This document shows, piece after piece, positions 14,712-23,867 of a DNA stretch of 64,000 bases. Origin of the DNA: Maricaulis sp. (GTDB taxonomy: Bacteria; Pseudomonadota; Alphaproteobacteria; Caulobacterales; Maricaulaceae); the NCBI RefSeq assembly GCF_030149515.1, contig NZ_JASBRI010000001.1, forward strand, positions 1 through 64,000. The letters run 5' to 3'. A model generated the notes under the pieces. That model searched no databases and was not told the origin of the DNA. It worked only from the letters and a program-made list of their open reading frames with translations. Numbering within the stretch: the first letter of the stretch is position 1; each line of letters opens with the position of its first letter. Position numbers and translations under genes: made by a program.

Positions 14712-17462
14712 ATGCTGTCCATAGCCCGCAAGATCTTCGGAACCGAGAACGACCGCAAACTTCGCCGCATGCGGCCAACGGTCGAAAAGATCAACGCCCT
14801 TGAACCCGACTACGAAAAGCTTTCCGACAGCGAGCTGAAAGCGAAGACGGCGGAATTCCGCAACCGTCTCGAGCAGGGCGACAAGCTCGACGATCTGCTG
14901 ACCGAAGCCTTCGCTGCCGTGCGCGAAGCCGCGAGGCGCGCCCTGGGCCTGCGCCCCTACGACGTGCAGCTGATGGGCGGCATGGTACTGCACCAGGGCT
15001 CGATCGCCGAGATGAAGACCGGTGAGGGCAAGACGCTGGTCGCCACCCTGCCCTGCTATCTCAACGCGCTGGCCGGCAAGGGCGTCCATGTCGTGACCGT
15101 GAACGACTATCTCGCCAGGCGCGATGCGGAATGGATGGGCAAGGTTTTCGGCAAGCTGGGCATGACCACAGGCGTGATCGCGCATGGCATGACCGATCCG
15201 GAACGCCGCCAAGCCTATGCCTGCGACATCACCTACGCGACAAATAACGAGCTTGGCTTCGATTATCTGCGCGACAACATGAAATACTCGGTCGAGGAGA
15301 TGGTGCAGCGCGGTCACGGATTCGCCATCGTCGACGAGGTCGATTCCATTCTCATCGACGAGGCGCGGACCCCGCTGATCATTTCCGGGCGCACCGAAGA
15401 CCGGACCGAATTCTACAAGACGATCGACCAGCTGATCCCGCTCCTGGGCGAGGAGTGCTACGAGATCGACGAGAAGGCCCGGTCGATCCTGCTGACCGAA
15501 GAGGGCAATGAAGAGGTCGAGCGCCTCCTCAAGGAGCGCGAGCTGATCAAGGAGGACAGCGATCTCTACGATGTGGAGAACATTGCGACCGTCCACCACG
15601 TCAACCAGGCGCTCAAGGCGCACAAGCTCTTCGTCAAGGACAAGGACTACATCATCAAGGACAATGGCGTTGTCCTGATCGACGAGTTTACCGGCCGCAT
15701 GATGCCGGGCCGGCGCCTGTCCGACGGCCTGCACCAGGCGATCGAGGCCAAGGAAGGCACCGAGATCCAGCCGGAAAACCAGACCCTCGCCTCGGTCACC
15801 TTCCAGAACTATTTCCGCCTCTACGGCAAGCTCGCCGGCATGACCGGGACGGCGCTCACCGAGGCCGACGAGTTCATGGACATCTACAAGCTGGGCGTGG
15901 TCGAAATTCCGACCAACAAGCCGATCGCACGGATCGACGAGGAAGACAGCGTCTACCGTACCGCCCAGGAAAAATACGATGCCGCCATTGCGGATATCGA
16001 GGATTGCGTGAAACGCGGCCAGCCGGTCCTGGTCGGCACGGCGTCGATCGAGAAATCCGAACTGCTTTCGGAAATGCTCAAGAAGCGCAAGATCAAGCAC
16101 CAAGTGCTCAATGCACGCTATCACGAGCAGGAAGCCTATATCATTGCCGATGCCGGGGTACCGGGCGCGGTGACCATCGCCACCAACATGGCCGGCCGCG
16201 GTACCGATATCCAGCTGGGCGGCAATGTGGAGATGCGCCTGGCCGCCTGGCAGGCCGAACAGAAGGAAGCCGGCCGGGAGCCGACCGAGACCGAGATCGC
16301 ACAGCAGCGCGAGAAGATCTCTGCCGATGTGGCCGAAAAAAAGCAGCAGGCCCTGGACGCCGGCGGTCTCTACGTGCTGGCCACGGAACGGCACGAAAGC
16401 CGCCGCATCGACAATCAGCTGCGCGGCCGGACGGGCCGTCAGGGCGATCCGGGACGGTCGAAATTCTACATCTCCGTTCAGGACGATCTCCTGCGCATTT
16501 TTGCTCCGGAACGCCTGGACGGCATCATGCGCACCCTGGGCATGAAGGAAGGCGAGGCGATCGAGCATCCCTGGATGTCCAAGGCACTGGAAACCTCGCA
16601 GAGGAAGGTCGAGCAGCGCAATTTCGACATCCGCAAGAATGTTCTCAAATACGACGACGTCATGAACGACCAGCGAAAGGCCGTGTTCGAGCAGCGCATC
16701 GAGTTCATGACGTCCGACGATGTCGCCGACGTCATCAAGGACATGCGTCACCAGACCGCCGAGGACCTGGTCGCCGCGCACATCCCGCCCAAGGCCTATG
16801 CCGACCAGTGGGATGTCGACGGTCTCGCCGAAGAGGTGCGCAACACATTCGGCCTGGATCTGCCGATCGCCGACTGGGCGCAGGAAGAGGGCATCGCCGA
16901 CGAGGAAATCCTGGAACGCATCACCGGCGCCGCCGACAAGGCCTTTGCGGAAAAGGCCGCCACGGCCGGGCCGGACCTGATGCGGCGCGTCGAGAAGTCG
17001 ATCCTGTTGCAGGCCATCGACATCAACTGGCGCGAACACCTGCAAAATCTCGATGCCATGCGCTCGATGATCGGGCTGCGTTCCTACGCCCAGCGCAATC
17101 CGCTGAACGAGTTCAAGACCGAGGCCTTCTCCCTGTTCGAGCACATGATGGACAATCTGCGCGGCGAGGTGACGCGTCAGCTGATGCTGTTGCGCTTCGA
17201 GCGCCCGCCGGCAGCACCGGAGGCGCCCCGGGACATGCAGGAAACCCATATCGATCCTCGTACCGGCCGCAACGAAATGGACGGCGCCGAGGGTCAGCCC
17301 GTGGCGCCGCGCATTGCCCCGACCCAGCGCCGGGCACCGACACCGGCCGATCCCAACAAGCCGGAGACCTGGGGCCGCGTCGCCCGCAACCAGGCCTGCC
17401 CGTGCGGATCCGGCAAGAAATACAAGCACTGCCACGGCGCCATCGGCCAGGCCTCGGCCTGA
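14712..17462 (+). CDS. secA: Preprotein translocase ATPase SecA
   Basis: 916 residues, full length. Starts at ATG 14712 ([15 protein letters not shown]); the frame is open 25 codons further upstream but without homology. Nucleotide-binding motifs include [14 protein letters not shown], the [11 protein letters not shown]alker B/DEAD region, [15 protein letters not shown] and the arginine-finger segment [14 protein letters not shown]. The C-terminal zinc domain ends [14 protein letters not shown], which binds SecB and phospholipid. SecA drives unfolded secretory proteins through SecYEG. It diverges from the parvulin gene across 175 bp. Confidence 0.98.
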   Translation: MLSIARKIFGTENDRKLRRMRPTVEKINALEPDYEKLSDSELKAKTAEFRNRLEQGDKLDDLLTEAFAAVREAARRALGLRPYDVQLMGGMVLHQGSIAEMKTGEGKTLVATLPCYLNALAGKGVHVVTVNDYLARRDAEWMGKVFGKLGMTTGVIAHGMTDPERRQAYACDITYATNNELGFDYLRDNMKYSVEEMVQRGHGFAIVDEVDSILIDEARTPLIISGRTEDRTEFYKTIDQLIPLLGEECYEIDEKARSILLTEEGNEEVERLLKERELIKEDSDLYDVENIATVHHVNQALKAHKLFVKDKDYIIKDNGVVLIDEFTGRMMPGRRLSDGLHQAIEAKEGTEIQPENQTLASVTFQNYFRLYGKLAGMTGTALTEADEFMDIYKLGVVEIPTNKPIARIDEEDSVYRTAQEKYDAAIADIEDCVKRGQPVLVGTASIEKSELLSEMLKKRKIKHQVLNARYHEQEAYIIADAGVPGAVTIATNMAGRGTDIQLGGNVEMRLAAWQAEQKEAGREPTETEIAQQREKISADVAEKKQQALDAGGLYVLATERHESRRIDNQLRGRTGRQGDPGRSKFYISVQDDLLRIFAPERLDGIMRTLGMKEGEAIEHPWMSKALETSQRKVEQRNFDIRKNVLKYDDVMNDQRKAVFEQRIEFMTSDDVADVIKDMRHQTAEDLVAAHIPPKAYADQWDVDGLAEEVRNTFGLDLPIADWAQEEGIADEEILERITGAADKAFAEKAATAGPDLMRRVEKSILLQAIDINWREHLQNLDAMRSMIGLRSYAQRNPLNEFKTEAFSLFEHMMDNLRGEVTRQLMLLRFERPPAAPEAPRDMQETHIDPRTGRNEMDGAEGQPVAPRIAPTQRRAPTPADPNKPETWGRVARNQACPCGSGKKYKHCHGAIGQASA

Positions 17463-17476
17463 TACCCGTGGGCGCA

Positions 17477-17929
17477 ATGCGTCTCAGACCGGCTCGCCCG
17501 GATGAGGAAGAGGCGCTGTCCCGCCTGTGCCTGAAATCAAAGGCGTACTGGGGCTATGATGCGGCCTTCATGGCCGCTGTCTCGCCCTATCTGAAGGTGA
17601 CCTCCCAGGCGATCGAGGCGGGTTTCACCACCGTGGCCGAGACTGGTGAGGGCACACTGCTCGGTGTCTGCCAGATCGAACCGGGCGGAGAACACGGCTC
17701 GCTCGACCTTCTCTTCGTCGCGCCGGAGGCGATCGGCACAGGCGCGGGCCGTGCCCTGTTCGAACACGCCAAGCAACAGCTCCGCGCGAAGGGAGAGACG
17801 GTCATGACCATCCTGTCCGATCCCTATGCCGAGCCCGCATATCTGCACATGGGGGCAAAACGCGTGGAAATGCGGCCTTCCGACGTTTTCGAGGGGCGCA
17901 AACTGCCCTGGCTTGAAGTCGCCCTCTAA
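17477..17929 (+). CDS. GNAT family N-acetyltransferase
   Basis: 150 residues, one GNAT domain: MRLRPARPDEEEALSRLC at the start, the central strand GEHGSLDLLFVAPEAIGTGAGRALFEHA with the acetyl-CoA loop GTGAGR, and the C-terminal EPAYLHMGA segment. It should transfer an acetyl group to a small amine or peptide. It lies 14 bases after secA, so it may be read from the same transcript. An in-frame GTG at 17468 is an alternative start. It overlaps the DUF1697 gene tail to tail by 4 bases (CTAA). The substrate is unknown. Confidence 0.85.
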   Translation: MRLRPARPDEEEALSRLCLKSKAYWGYDAAFMAAVSPYLKVTSQAIEAGFTTVAETGEGTLLGVCQIEPGGEHGSLDLLFVAPEAIGTGAGRALFEHAKQQLRAKGETVMTILSDPYAEPAYLHMGAKRVEMRPSDVFEGRKLPWLEVAL

Positions 17930-18438
17930 CCGGCCCCGCTCATCTCGACCAGCTTGGCGACGGTGTTGAGATTGCGCATGGTTCCGTCCTTGGCCGCAGG
18001 CACCACCAGTTTCGATCGCGCCATGCCCTCGCCGTAATGGATGTAGACCTCGTGCCGTCCGGCAGCCACGATCTCATCCGCTTGATGACGCAGTGTATCC
18101 TGAAGGTCCGCGGGCGGCGGACCATTGAGGAAGAGGACGATACAGCGATTGCCCGCCGCCTGCGGGAAGGGATTGGCCTCGAACACAGCCTGCATCTGCG
18201 CCGGCGTTCGCATCAGCACACCGACCGGCTTGCCCGCATAGGTCTCCAGCGCCGCTTCGAGCCGGGCCCCTGCAGAGCCGATATCCAGATCGCTCTCGAA
18301 CACCAGGTTTCCGCTGGCGATATGGGTACGCGGATTGTCGAAGCCGAGACGGGCCGCCATCGCCCGCAGCTCCGCCATGGGCAGTTTTCCGGTGCCGCCC
18401 ACATTGACGGCGCGCAGGAGGGCGATGTGCGTGGGCAT
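17926..18438 (-). CDS. DUF1697 family protein
   Basis: 170 residues covering the whole DUF1697 domain: HIALLRAVNVGGTGKLPMAEL at the N-terminus, FDNPRTHIASGNLVFES, then IVLFLNGPP, EVYIHYGEGMARSKL and MRNLNTVAKLVEM near the end. The RAVNVGG and RNWNT-type motifs identify the family, which is widespread and functionally unassigned. GGGAG is 6 bases before ATG 18438. It lies 17 bp downstream of the HNH gene in the same direction, so the two may be one operon. Confidence 0.88.
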   Translation of the reverse strand: MPTHIALLRAVNVGGTGKLPMAELRAMAARLGFDNPRTHIASGNLVFESDLDIGSAGARLEAALETYAGKPVGVLMRTPAQMQAVFEANPFPQAAGNRCIVLFLNGPPPADLQDTLRHQADEIVAAGRHEVYIHYGEGMARSKLVVPAAKDGTMRNLNTVAKLVEMSGAG

Positions 18439-18455
18439 CAGGGCTCCCGGAGCGG

Positions 18456-19022
18456 TTAGCGCTCCAGTTCGATATCCCAGTAGAGATAGTCGAGCCAGCT
18501 TTCGTGGAGGAATTTCGGCGGGAATTTCCGGCCCTGGGCCTGCAGCTCGTGCATGGTGGGGCGCTGCGGCGGCCGCGGCAGTGGCATGCGGGCATCGCGC
18601 GGCGTGCGCCCGCCTTTCTTCAGATTGCACGGCCCGCAGGCGGCGACGATATTTTCCCACGATGTCTTGCCGCCGGAGCGGCGCGGAATGACGTGGTCGA
18701 AGGTCAGCTGATCCACCCCGCCGGCACCGCAATAAACGCACCGGAAGCCGTCGCGCAGCCAGACATTATAGCGTGTGAAGGCGGGGCTGCGGTCCTGGGC
18801 GATGTATTCACGCAGGGCCACGACCGACGGCACATGCATCTCGAAACTCGGCGAGTGCACGACCTCGTCGTAATGGGAAACCACGGCCACGCGTTCCAGG
18901 AAGACGTTCTTGATGGCCTCCTGCCACGGCCAGGTCGACAGGGGCCAGTAGCTCAGGGGCTGATAGTCCGCATTCAGGACCAAACAAGGCCATCCCTGCG
19001 GCGCCCGATCAAGCACCTGCAT
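18456..19022 (-). CDS. HNH endonuclease family protein
   Basis: 188 residues from ATG 19022, preferred because GAGGGAGG lies 6 bases upstream; ATG 19037 is also in frame but has a poor site. The N-terminus VLNADYQPLSYWPLSTWPW and EAIKNVFLERV are strongly conserved in an alphaproteobacterial HNH group. The nuclease motif is FRCVYCG...LTFDHVIPRRSGGK.TWENIV.ACG.CN, with two CxxC zinc pairs around His of FDHVIPR. Such proteins are uncharacterised, probably metal-dependent nicking or cutting enzymes. The leader upstream holds an unusual inverted repeat with two GANTC sites. Confidence 0.9.
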   Translation of the reverse strand: MQVLDRAPQGWPCLVLNADYQPLSYWPLSTWPWQEAIKNVFLERVAVVSHYDEVVHSPSFEMHVPSVVALREYIAQDRSPAFTRYNVWLRDGFRCVYCGAGGVDQLTFDHVIPRRSGGKTSWENIVAACGPCNLKKGGRTPRDARMPLPRPPQRPTMHELQAQGRKFPPKFLHESWLDYLYWDIELER

Positions 19023-19235
19023 GGCGACCTCCCTCATGGCGACCGGTCCATCGGTCCCGGAGAGAGTGTGTCTTTTGGACCTCGGTCCTGAAAGCTCACC
19101 TCCTGTCGCGTACAAGACGCGGATTCGTTTACCCGAATCATATCACGTCCAGAGCTTGGTAGGGACGTTACAAGTGTTCGCATGACAATCCCATGACGGT
19201 CCTGCGAATCTTGCGTGTCGCCAACGCGCTGTGGC
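19023..19235. promoter_or_regulatory. HNH gene leader with GANTC-containing inverted repeat and an orphan strong Shine-Dalgarno
   Basis: The inverted repeat GATTCG-TTTACC-CGAATC lies at 19122-19139 and contains two GANTC sites, the CcrM methylation target in alphaproteobacteria; a third GANTC (GAATC) is at about 19207. On the minus strand AGGAGGTGA (19104-19096), a near-perfect anti-16S match, is followed by no ATG, GTG or TTG at usable spacing. I see no tRNA or other gene here. Confidence 0.35.
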
Positions 19236-19901
19236 CTATCGGTAACGCCCCGCCAGGGCATTGCCGATGAACCGGCCGCCGATGCGCAGCCCGTCCTCGC
19301 CGATCGAGTGCGGCAGCCCGTGCGAGATATGCCACTGCGCTCCGTGGCCGGCCGCGGCGATATGCTCCAGCGCGTCGAACATGAAGCCCGGCGGCAGGAC
19401 CTGGTCCTGATCGCCATGGATCAGCATGATCGGCGGTTTCGACGTCATCTCCTCCTTGAGACGCGCCCCGCCCGGCAAGGCACCGGAAAAGCCCATGACC
19501 CCCGCCAGCGGCCGCTTGCGCCGCAGTCCGGCATGCAAGGCCAGCATGGTGCCCTGGGAAAAGCCGCATAGCACAAGATCCTGTTCGCCCAGCCGGTAGC
19601 GCTGGAGTTCCTGGTCGATGAAGGCGTCCACGACCGGCCAGGCCTGGGCGGCGCCGGCCTCGATCCGGTGCGGATCGAGGTTGGAAATGGGAAACCATTG
19701 AAATCCCCCCGGCGCACCGGGGACAGGGTCCGGCGCGTCGGGCGAGACCCATTGTACATGCGGCAGGTCGCGCGCCCAGTGCTGACCCAGCGCAATCAGA
19801 TCCTGCCCGTTCGATCCATAACCGTGCAGGAAAATCACGAGTTTGCGCGGCGCCTGTCCGTCGCGCGGGGCCAGGCGCGGTCCGTCGATGGGTCTGCTCA
19901 T
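19236..19901 (-). CDS. Alpha/beta-hydrolase, carboxylesterase/phospholipase type
   Basis: 221 residues of the short esterase family (phospholipase/carboxylesterase, YpfH-like). Conserved pieces are VIFLHGYGSNGQDLIALG (oxyanion region), the nucleophile elbow GFSQGTML (Ser near 120), a late Asp in LIHGDQDQVLP and the final His in HISHGLPHSI. It should hydrolyse small esters or lysophospholipids in the cytoplasm. ATG 19901 has GGAGC 7 bases upstream. It diverges from gluQ. Confidence 0.9.
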   Translation of the reverse strand: MSRPIDGPRLAPRDGQAPRKLVIFLHGYGSNGQDLIALGQHWARDLPHVQWVSPDAPDPVPGAPGGFQWFPISNLDPHRIEAGAAQAWPVVDAFIDQELQRYRLGEQDLVLCGFSQGTMLALHAGLRRKRPLAGVMGFSGALPGGARLKEEMTSKPPIMLIHGDQDQVLPPGFMFDALEHIAAAGHGAQWHISHGLPHSIGEDGLRIGGRFIGNALAGRYR

Positions 19902-20042
19902 GAAGGGCTCCGGTGTCGTGCAGTGCGAGGGGGAATAGCGGGATGCGGGCGGTGGGTGCAAGAGGCGTGGACGGATCATGCCCCCGGTTTGGCCGTGTCC
20001 ACCCGCAATGCCTATATACGCCACAGCCGAGTCGCCACGCCC

Positions 20043-20906
20043 ATGACCTTCACTACCCGCTTCGCCCCGTCGCCCACCGGCCATCTCCATCTCGGCCATG
20101 CCTTTTCGGCGTGGACGGCATTCCGTGCGGCCTGCGAGGCAGACGGCCGCTTCCTGCTGCGGCTGGAGGATATCGACACCGTGCGCTGCAAGCGGGAATT
20201 CGACGACGTCATCTACGACGATCTGCTCTGGCTGGGACTTGACTGGGAATTGCCGGTACGGCGGCAGTCCGAACATTTCGACGATTATGAAACCGTGCTG
20301 CAACACCTGCGCGGCCTTGGCGTGGTGTATCGCTGTTTCAAGACGCGCCGGGAAATCCTGGAAGACATTGCCCGCGCGCCGCATCATGCCGGCGAGGGCG
20401 CGGACGGACTGATCTATCGCGGTCCCGCCGAGCCCCTGAGTTCGGACGAGGAGGCCGAGCGCCTGTCTGCCGGCGAGCCCTATGCCTGGCGTCTGTCGCA
20501 GGCGCGCTGCCGCGAGGTTCTGGGTGAACGCTTCGGCGCGATGCACTTTCTCGAAGACGGAAAAGGCGAAATAGCCGCCGATCCCGATCCGCTGGGCGAT
20601 GTGATCCTGGCGCGCAAGGATGTCGGCACCAGCTATCACATCGCCGTCGTGCACGACGATGCCCTGCAGGGCATCACCCATGTGATCCGCGGCGAGGACC
20701 TCTTTGCCATGACGCCGCTGCATGTCCTGCTGCAGACACTGCTGAACCTGCCCACCCCAGTCTACCGCCACCACCGGCTGCTGACCGACGCAAAAGGGCA
20801 GCGTTTCGCCAAACGCAACAAGGCAGCCACACTGAAATCCATGCGCGAGGCGGGCGCCTCGCCGGAAGATATCCGCGCCCGGTTTGCCGGCCCCTCCGTC
20901 ACCTGA
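20043..20906 (+). CDS. gluQ: Glutamyl-Q tRNA(Asp) synthetase
   Basis: 287 residues: a truncated glutamyl-tRNA synthetase with only the catalytic domain. HIGH-type motif TRFAPSPTGHLHLGHA and RLEDIDTVRC mark the active site, and RFAKRNKAATL takes the place of KMSKS. The C-terminal anticodon-binding domain is missing, which defines GluQ; it attaches glutamate to the queuosine base of tRNA-Asp. The zinc-binding region has YRCF. ATG 20043 has no strong Shine-Dalgarno, and an in-frame GTG lies 16 codons upstream. Confidence 0.92.
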   Translation: MTFTTRFAPSPTGHLHLGHAFSAWTAFRAACEADGRFLLRLEDIDTVRCKREFDDVIYDDLLWLGLDWELPVRRQSEHFDDYETVLQHLRGLGVVYRCFKTRREILEDIARAPHHAGEGADGLIYRGPAEPLSSDEEAERLSAGEPYAWRLSQARCREVLGERFGAMHFLEDGKGEIAADPDPLGDVILARKDVGTSYHIAVVHDDALQGITHVIRGEDLFAMTPLHVLLQTLLNLPTPVYRHHRLLTDAKGQRFAKRNKAATLKSMREAGASPEDIRARFAGPSVT

Positions 20907-20991
20907 CTGGATCGGGATCCGGCAAGCTGCATCCATTTCCGCGGTGAAAGGCATCCTGTTCGCGATACGGGATCCAACGCCGAGGACACTC

Positions 20992-21921
20992 ATGCCCCTG
21001 ATCCACGCCGCAAGCCTCGCTCTCGCCCTGGCGGCAAGCGACGCATCCACCAGCGCCGCCAGCCTGCTTCATGCCGATCTGGCAATGGGCGCCCGGGAGG
21101 CTACGGTCCGGTCCGTGCTCGATGCGCAATGCAGCCATGTCGAGACTGTCATACCGGACCGCGCCCGTTTTCCACTGGCCGCAGAGACCGAGGCCCATCT
21201 GGTCTGCGACGGTTTCACGACGGCGGACGGCGCGCAGTTCGTGCGGGGCGTCTTCGTCGTGGCCGACGGGCATCTCGTCCATATCGAGCTTTTCGGCGAC
21301 GCCGCCCCCTTGTCCCGGCAGGCCGGCGACGCGCTCGCCTTTGGCGGCTGGACGGCCTATCCGGCGGCACAAATGCTGGTCGATGCTGCAGACAATACGG
21401 TCCACATCGTCAATGAGGACGGGCTGCACACCAATCTGTTCGCCTGGCATAATCCGTTGCTGCGCCGCGAACCGCTGGCCTATGGCGAGATCGATGTATC
21501 GGTACCGCGCGAGATCCGGCCCGGCACCTCGATCGACGTATTGCGCGCGGAACTGGATGCGGCATGCCCGATCCTTCAGGAGCGGGATATCGACCCGCCG
21601 AGCCTGCCGGCACAACCAGCCACCCAGACCCAGATCAATTGTTTCGGCTATGTCTATGCCGGGTTCGAACGCAAGATCGAGTTTGTCTTCGGCGACGGCA
21701 CGCTGGTGCTTGCCTGGATCCTCACCGGCGAGGGCGAAGCTGACCGGCTGCAGGCTGCGATGGATGCTCATTTCGGAGCCCCCGACCTTGCCGGCACCGA
21801 CTATCGCTTCTACGAGGGCGGCGCCGTGGCCCAGCGCTTCGACAAGCCCGAAGTCCTGGTCATTGAGCCGCAGATGGGCGCGGATTTCATGGCACAGCTG
21901 GCCGGTCACGCCAGCGACTAG
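20992..21921 (+). CDS. Secreted protein of unknown function with internal duplication
   Basis: 309 residues with a hydrophobic signal sequence (MPLIHAASLALALAAS). Two similar halves can be seen: about 30-156 and 170-300. VRSVLDAQC (Cys47) matches LRAELDAAC (Cys192); LVCDGF (Cys72) matches QINCFGY (Cys217); FVVADGHLVHIEL matches FVFGDGTLVLAWI. Both halves have exactly 25 residues between their cysteines, so each probably has one disulfide. I do not recognise the family. GAGGA precedes ATG 20992. It converges on the lipoprotein gene with a 4-base stop overlap (CTAG). Confidence 0.7.
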   Translation: MPLIHAASLALALAASDASTSAASLLHADLAMGAREATVRSVLDAQCSHVETVIPDRARFPLAAETEAHLVCDGFTTADGAQFVRGVFVVADGHLVHIELFGDAAPLSRQAGDALAFGGWTAYPAAQMLVDAADNTVHIVNEDGLHTNLFAWHNPLLRREPLAYGEIDVSVPREIRPGTSIDVLRAELDAACPILQERDIDPPSLPAQPATQTQINCFGYVYAGFERKIEFVFGDGTLVLAWILTGEGEADRLQAAMDAHFGAPDLAGTDYRFYEGGAVAQRFDKPEVLVIEPQMGADFMAQLAGHASD

Positions 21922-22472
21922 CGCGAGCCCAGACGGGCGTCGGAACTCTCAACCCATTCGCCGATGCGGATCAGCGCGCCGTCGCGCCAGGCATATTCGC
22001 GCACAGCGACGGCGCGGCCGCCCGGTTCCGAACGGGCGATCTCGCGCACTTCCAGCCGGGTTTCCCGATAGTGCTCGCGCGCCTGAACATGATTACCCGA
22101 CATCAGCGTGACGACCTGCCAGCCCTCCTCGCCGGAAACGAGCAGGGGAAAGGCACAGGCAAAGGAGCCGCAGAAATAGGCGACAGCCGGACGGCCACGC
22201 GTCTCCCGGCAATTCAGTACCCGCGTCTCGAGCACGAAGTCGGGTTCGGCGTCTGCATTGATGAAGGCGGTCACCCGCCGCGCCGCTTCGATCTCCGCAT
22301 CCGGGCAGACAAGCGCGCCGTCGCTGATGCCGGCAAGATGATCCTGAAAGGCGGCCAGGGCCGCGGGTGGCAATTCGCCGTCGCCGGGATGATCCGGCGG
22401 AGCGGAGCAGTTCACGCACAGGCCGAGCGCCAGCGCCGCCGGGCCGAAAACCCCCAAAGACGGGATATTCAT
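21918..22472 (-). CDS. Small secreted protein or lipoprotein of unknown function
   Basis: 184 residues from ATG 22472 (MNIPSLGVFGPAALALGLC). A hydrophobic N-terminal segment ends in LGLCVNCSAPP, so the protein may be a lipoprotein acylated on one of two Cys or an ordinary secreted protein. The rest has three further Cys and a C-terminal EYAWRDGALIRIGEW. No family is recognised. An upstream in-frame GTG at 22490 is an alternative start. The tail-to-tail partner at 20992 is also secreted, but any joint function is speculation. Confidence 0.65.
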   Translation of the reverse strand: MNIPSLGVFGPAALALGLCVNCSAPPDHPGDGELPPAALAAFQDHLAGISDGALVCPDAEIEAARRVTAFINADAEPDFVLETRVLNCRETRGRPAVAYFCGSFACAFPLLVSGEEGWQVVTLMSGNHVQAREHYRETRLEVREIARSEPGGRAVAVREYAWRDGALIRIGEWVESSDARLGSR

Positions 22473-22608
22473 CCGTTCGTCCCCGTTCACGCCCCAGCGC
22501 CGGAGACAAGTCTAGGCCCGCCCCGTGCCATGCGGCAAGACGATAGGCCGCACATGTAATGCGCCCTCCATGCTAGGCAGGACGCACCGATCACGCTATC
22601 AGGCGCAC

Positions 22609-23658
22609 ATGTTCGTGCGTGATCTCTGGTATTTCGGCGCCCTGTCGAGCGAGCTCAAACCGGGCCAGCATCTCCATCGTGAGCTGCTGGGACAGCCCGT
22701 CCTGTTTGGGCGCGACCATCAGGGCCGGGCCTATGCGCTGAAGGACATATGCCCGCATCGCGGCACTCTCCTGTCCGGCGGGCGGGCACAGCGCCATGGC
22801 GACGAAACCCAGGTGGAGTGTCCCTATCACGGCTGGCGTTTCCGCACCGACGGCAGCTGCGCGGCCATTCCCTCGCTGACGGCCGACCAGGCGCAGGCGA
22901 TGGACCTGTCGAAAATCCGTACCCGCGCCTTCCCGGTGCACGAGGACCAGGGTCTGATCTGGATCTATTACGCCCGCGAAGAAGATGCCGGCGCGGTCCC
23001 CGCCGTCGATCCGCCCAGGTTGGACCTGCCGGAGGGAGCCCGGCCGAAACTCGTCGTGCACGACGTGTTCAACTGTCATGTCGACCACGCCGTGATCGGC
23101 CTCATGGACCCCGCCCACATCCCCTACATCCACCGGCAGTGGTGGTGGCGTTCGGCCAAGTCGGTACACGAGAAGGAAAAACAGTTCGGCCCGGTCGAGC
23201 GCGGTTTTTCCATGCTGCCGCACGTGCCGTCCAAGAATTCCTACCTCTACCGGCTCATGGGCCGGCCGCAGACCGAGATCCGCTTCCAGCTGCCCGGCCT
23301 GCGCACCGAATACGTGCATGCCGGCGGCCGCCATTTCACCGGCTTCACCGCCGTCACGCCGACGAACGAGCGTTCCACGGCGATCACCATCGTGGTCTAC
23401 TGGAACCACTGGCTGCCGACGATCGCACCCAATTTCCTGATCGAACGCGGCATCCAGACATTTGTCGGCCAGGACCGCGACGCCGTGAACGACCAGCAGG
23501 TCGGCCTGGCCTACGATCCCAAACTCATGCTGATCCACGATGCCGACGTGCAGGCGAAATGGTATTTCGCCCTGAAACGGGCCTGGGAGAAGCATCGCGA
23601 TACGGGCGAAGACTTCAAAAACCCGGTCAAGCCCGCCACGCTGCGCTGGAGAAGCTGA
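22609..23658 (+). CDS. Rieske [2Fe-2S] aromatic ring-hydroxylating oxygenase, alpha subunit-like
   Basis: 349 residues. The Rieske domain (about 1-105) carries CPHRGTLLSGG and CPYHGWRF, the two Cys-x-His pairs. The catalytic domain has FNCHVDHAVIGLMDPAHIPYIH with the His and Asp ligands of the mononuclear iron (N..DH..H.H type). Such oxygenases insert oxygen into aromatic rings or demethylate substrates such as vanillate; no reductase or ferredoxin partner is adjacent. ATG 22609 begins MFVRDLWYFGALS, the usual family start; ATG 22570 is an alternative. The substrate cannot be told from sequence. Confidence 0.85.
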   Translation: MFVRDLWYFGALSSELKPGQHLHRELLGQPVLFGRDHQGRAYALKDICPHRGTLLSGGRAQRHGDETQVECPYHGWRFRTDGSCAAIPSLTADQAQAMDLSKIRTRAFPVHEDQGLIWIYYAREEDAGAVPAVDPPRLDLPEGARPKLVVHDVFNCHVDHAVIGLMDPAHIPYIHRQWWWRSAKSVHEKEKQFGPVERGFSMLPHVPSKNSYLYRLMGRPQTEIRFQLPGLRTEYVHAGGRHFTGFTAVTPTNERSTAITIVVYWNHWLPTIAPNFLIERGIQTFVGQDRDAVNDQQVGLAYDPKLMLIHDADVQAKWYFALKRAWEKHRDTGEDFKNPVKPATLRWRS

Positions 23659-23660
23659 TC

Positions 23661-23867
23661 ATGGACACCATTCTCACGGGCCTGCTCTACATCGCCATGC
23701 TGGCGGTCGTCGTGGTGCTGGCCTTCGGTATCATCAATCTCTATCGCGGCGACGAGAAGGCACGCTCGCGCTCGAACAAGCTGATGCGGCTTCGCGTGGT
23801 GCTGCAATTCTCCGCGATCGTGCTGATCGTGGTGATCTTCCTGGTCCGCGAGAATTTCGGAGGCTAG
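23661..23867 (+). CDS. HIG1-domain twin transmembrane protein
   Basis: 68 residues with two transmembrane helices (about 5-25 and 47-63) and the HIG1 core SNKLMRLRVVLQF between them. Bacterial HIG1 proteins resemble the mitochondrial hypoxia-induced factors linked to respiratory complexes. ATG follows the oxygenase stop by 2 bases, so it is co-transcribed. In many alphaproteobacteria this gene directly precedes the PduO-type adenosyltransferase gene; here a hydrolase gene on the other strand separates them. It overlaps that hydrolase tail to tail by 4 bases. Confidence 0.85.
   Translation: MDTILTGLLYIAMLAVVVVLAFGIINLYRGDEKARSRSNKLMRLRVVLQFSAIVLIVVIFLVRENFGG

Noticed and set aside
14688..17477. 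A 929-codon open frame opposite secA
   Set aside because: It mirrors secA codon for codon on the other strand, has no recognisable domain and is a product of high G+C codon structure.
19034..19097. A 21-codon leader peptide (GTG start) before the HNH gene
   Set aside because: Its GTG is part of the AGGAGGTGA sequence itself, leaving no space between ribosome site and start codon.
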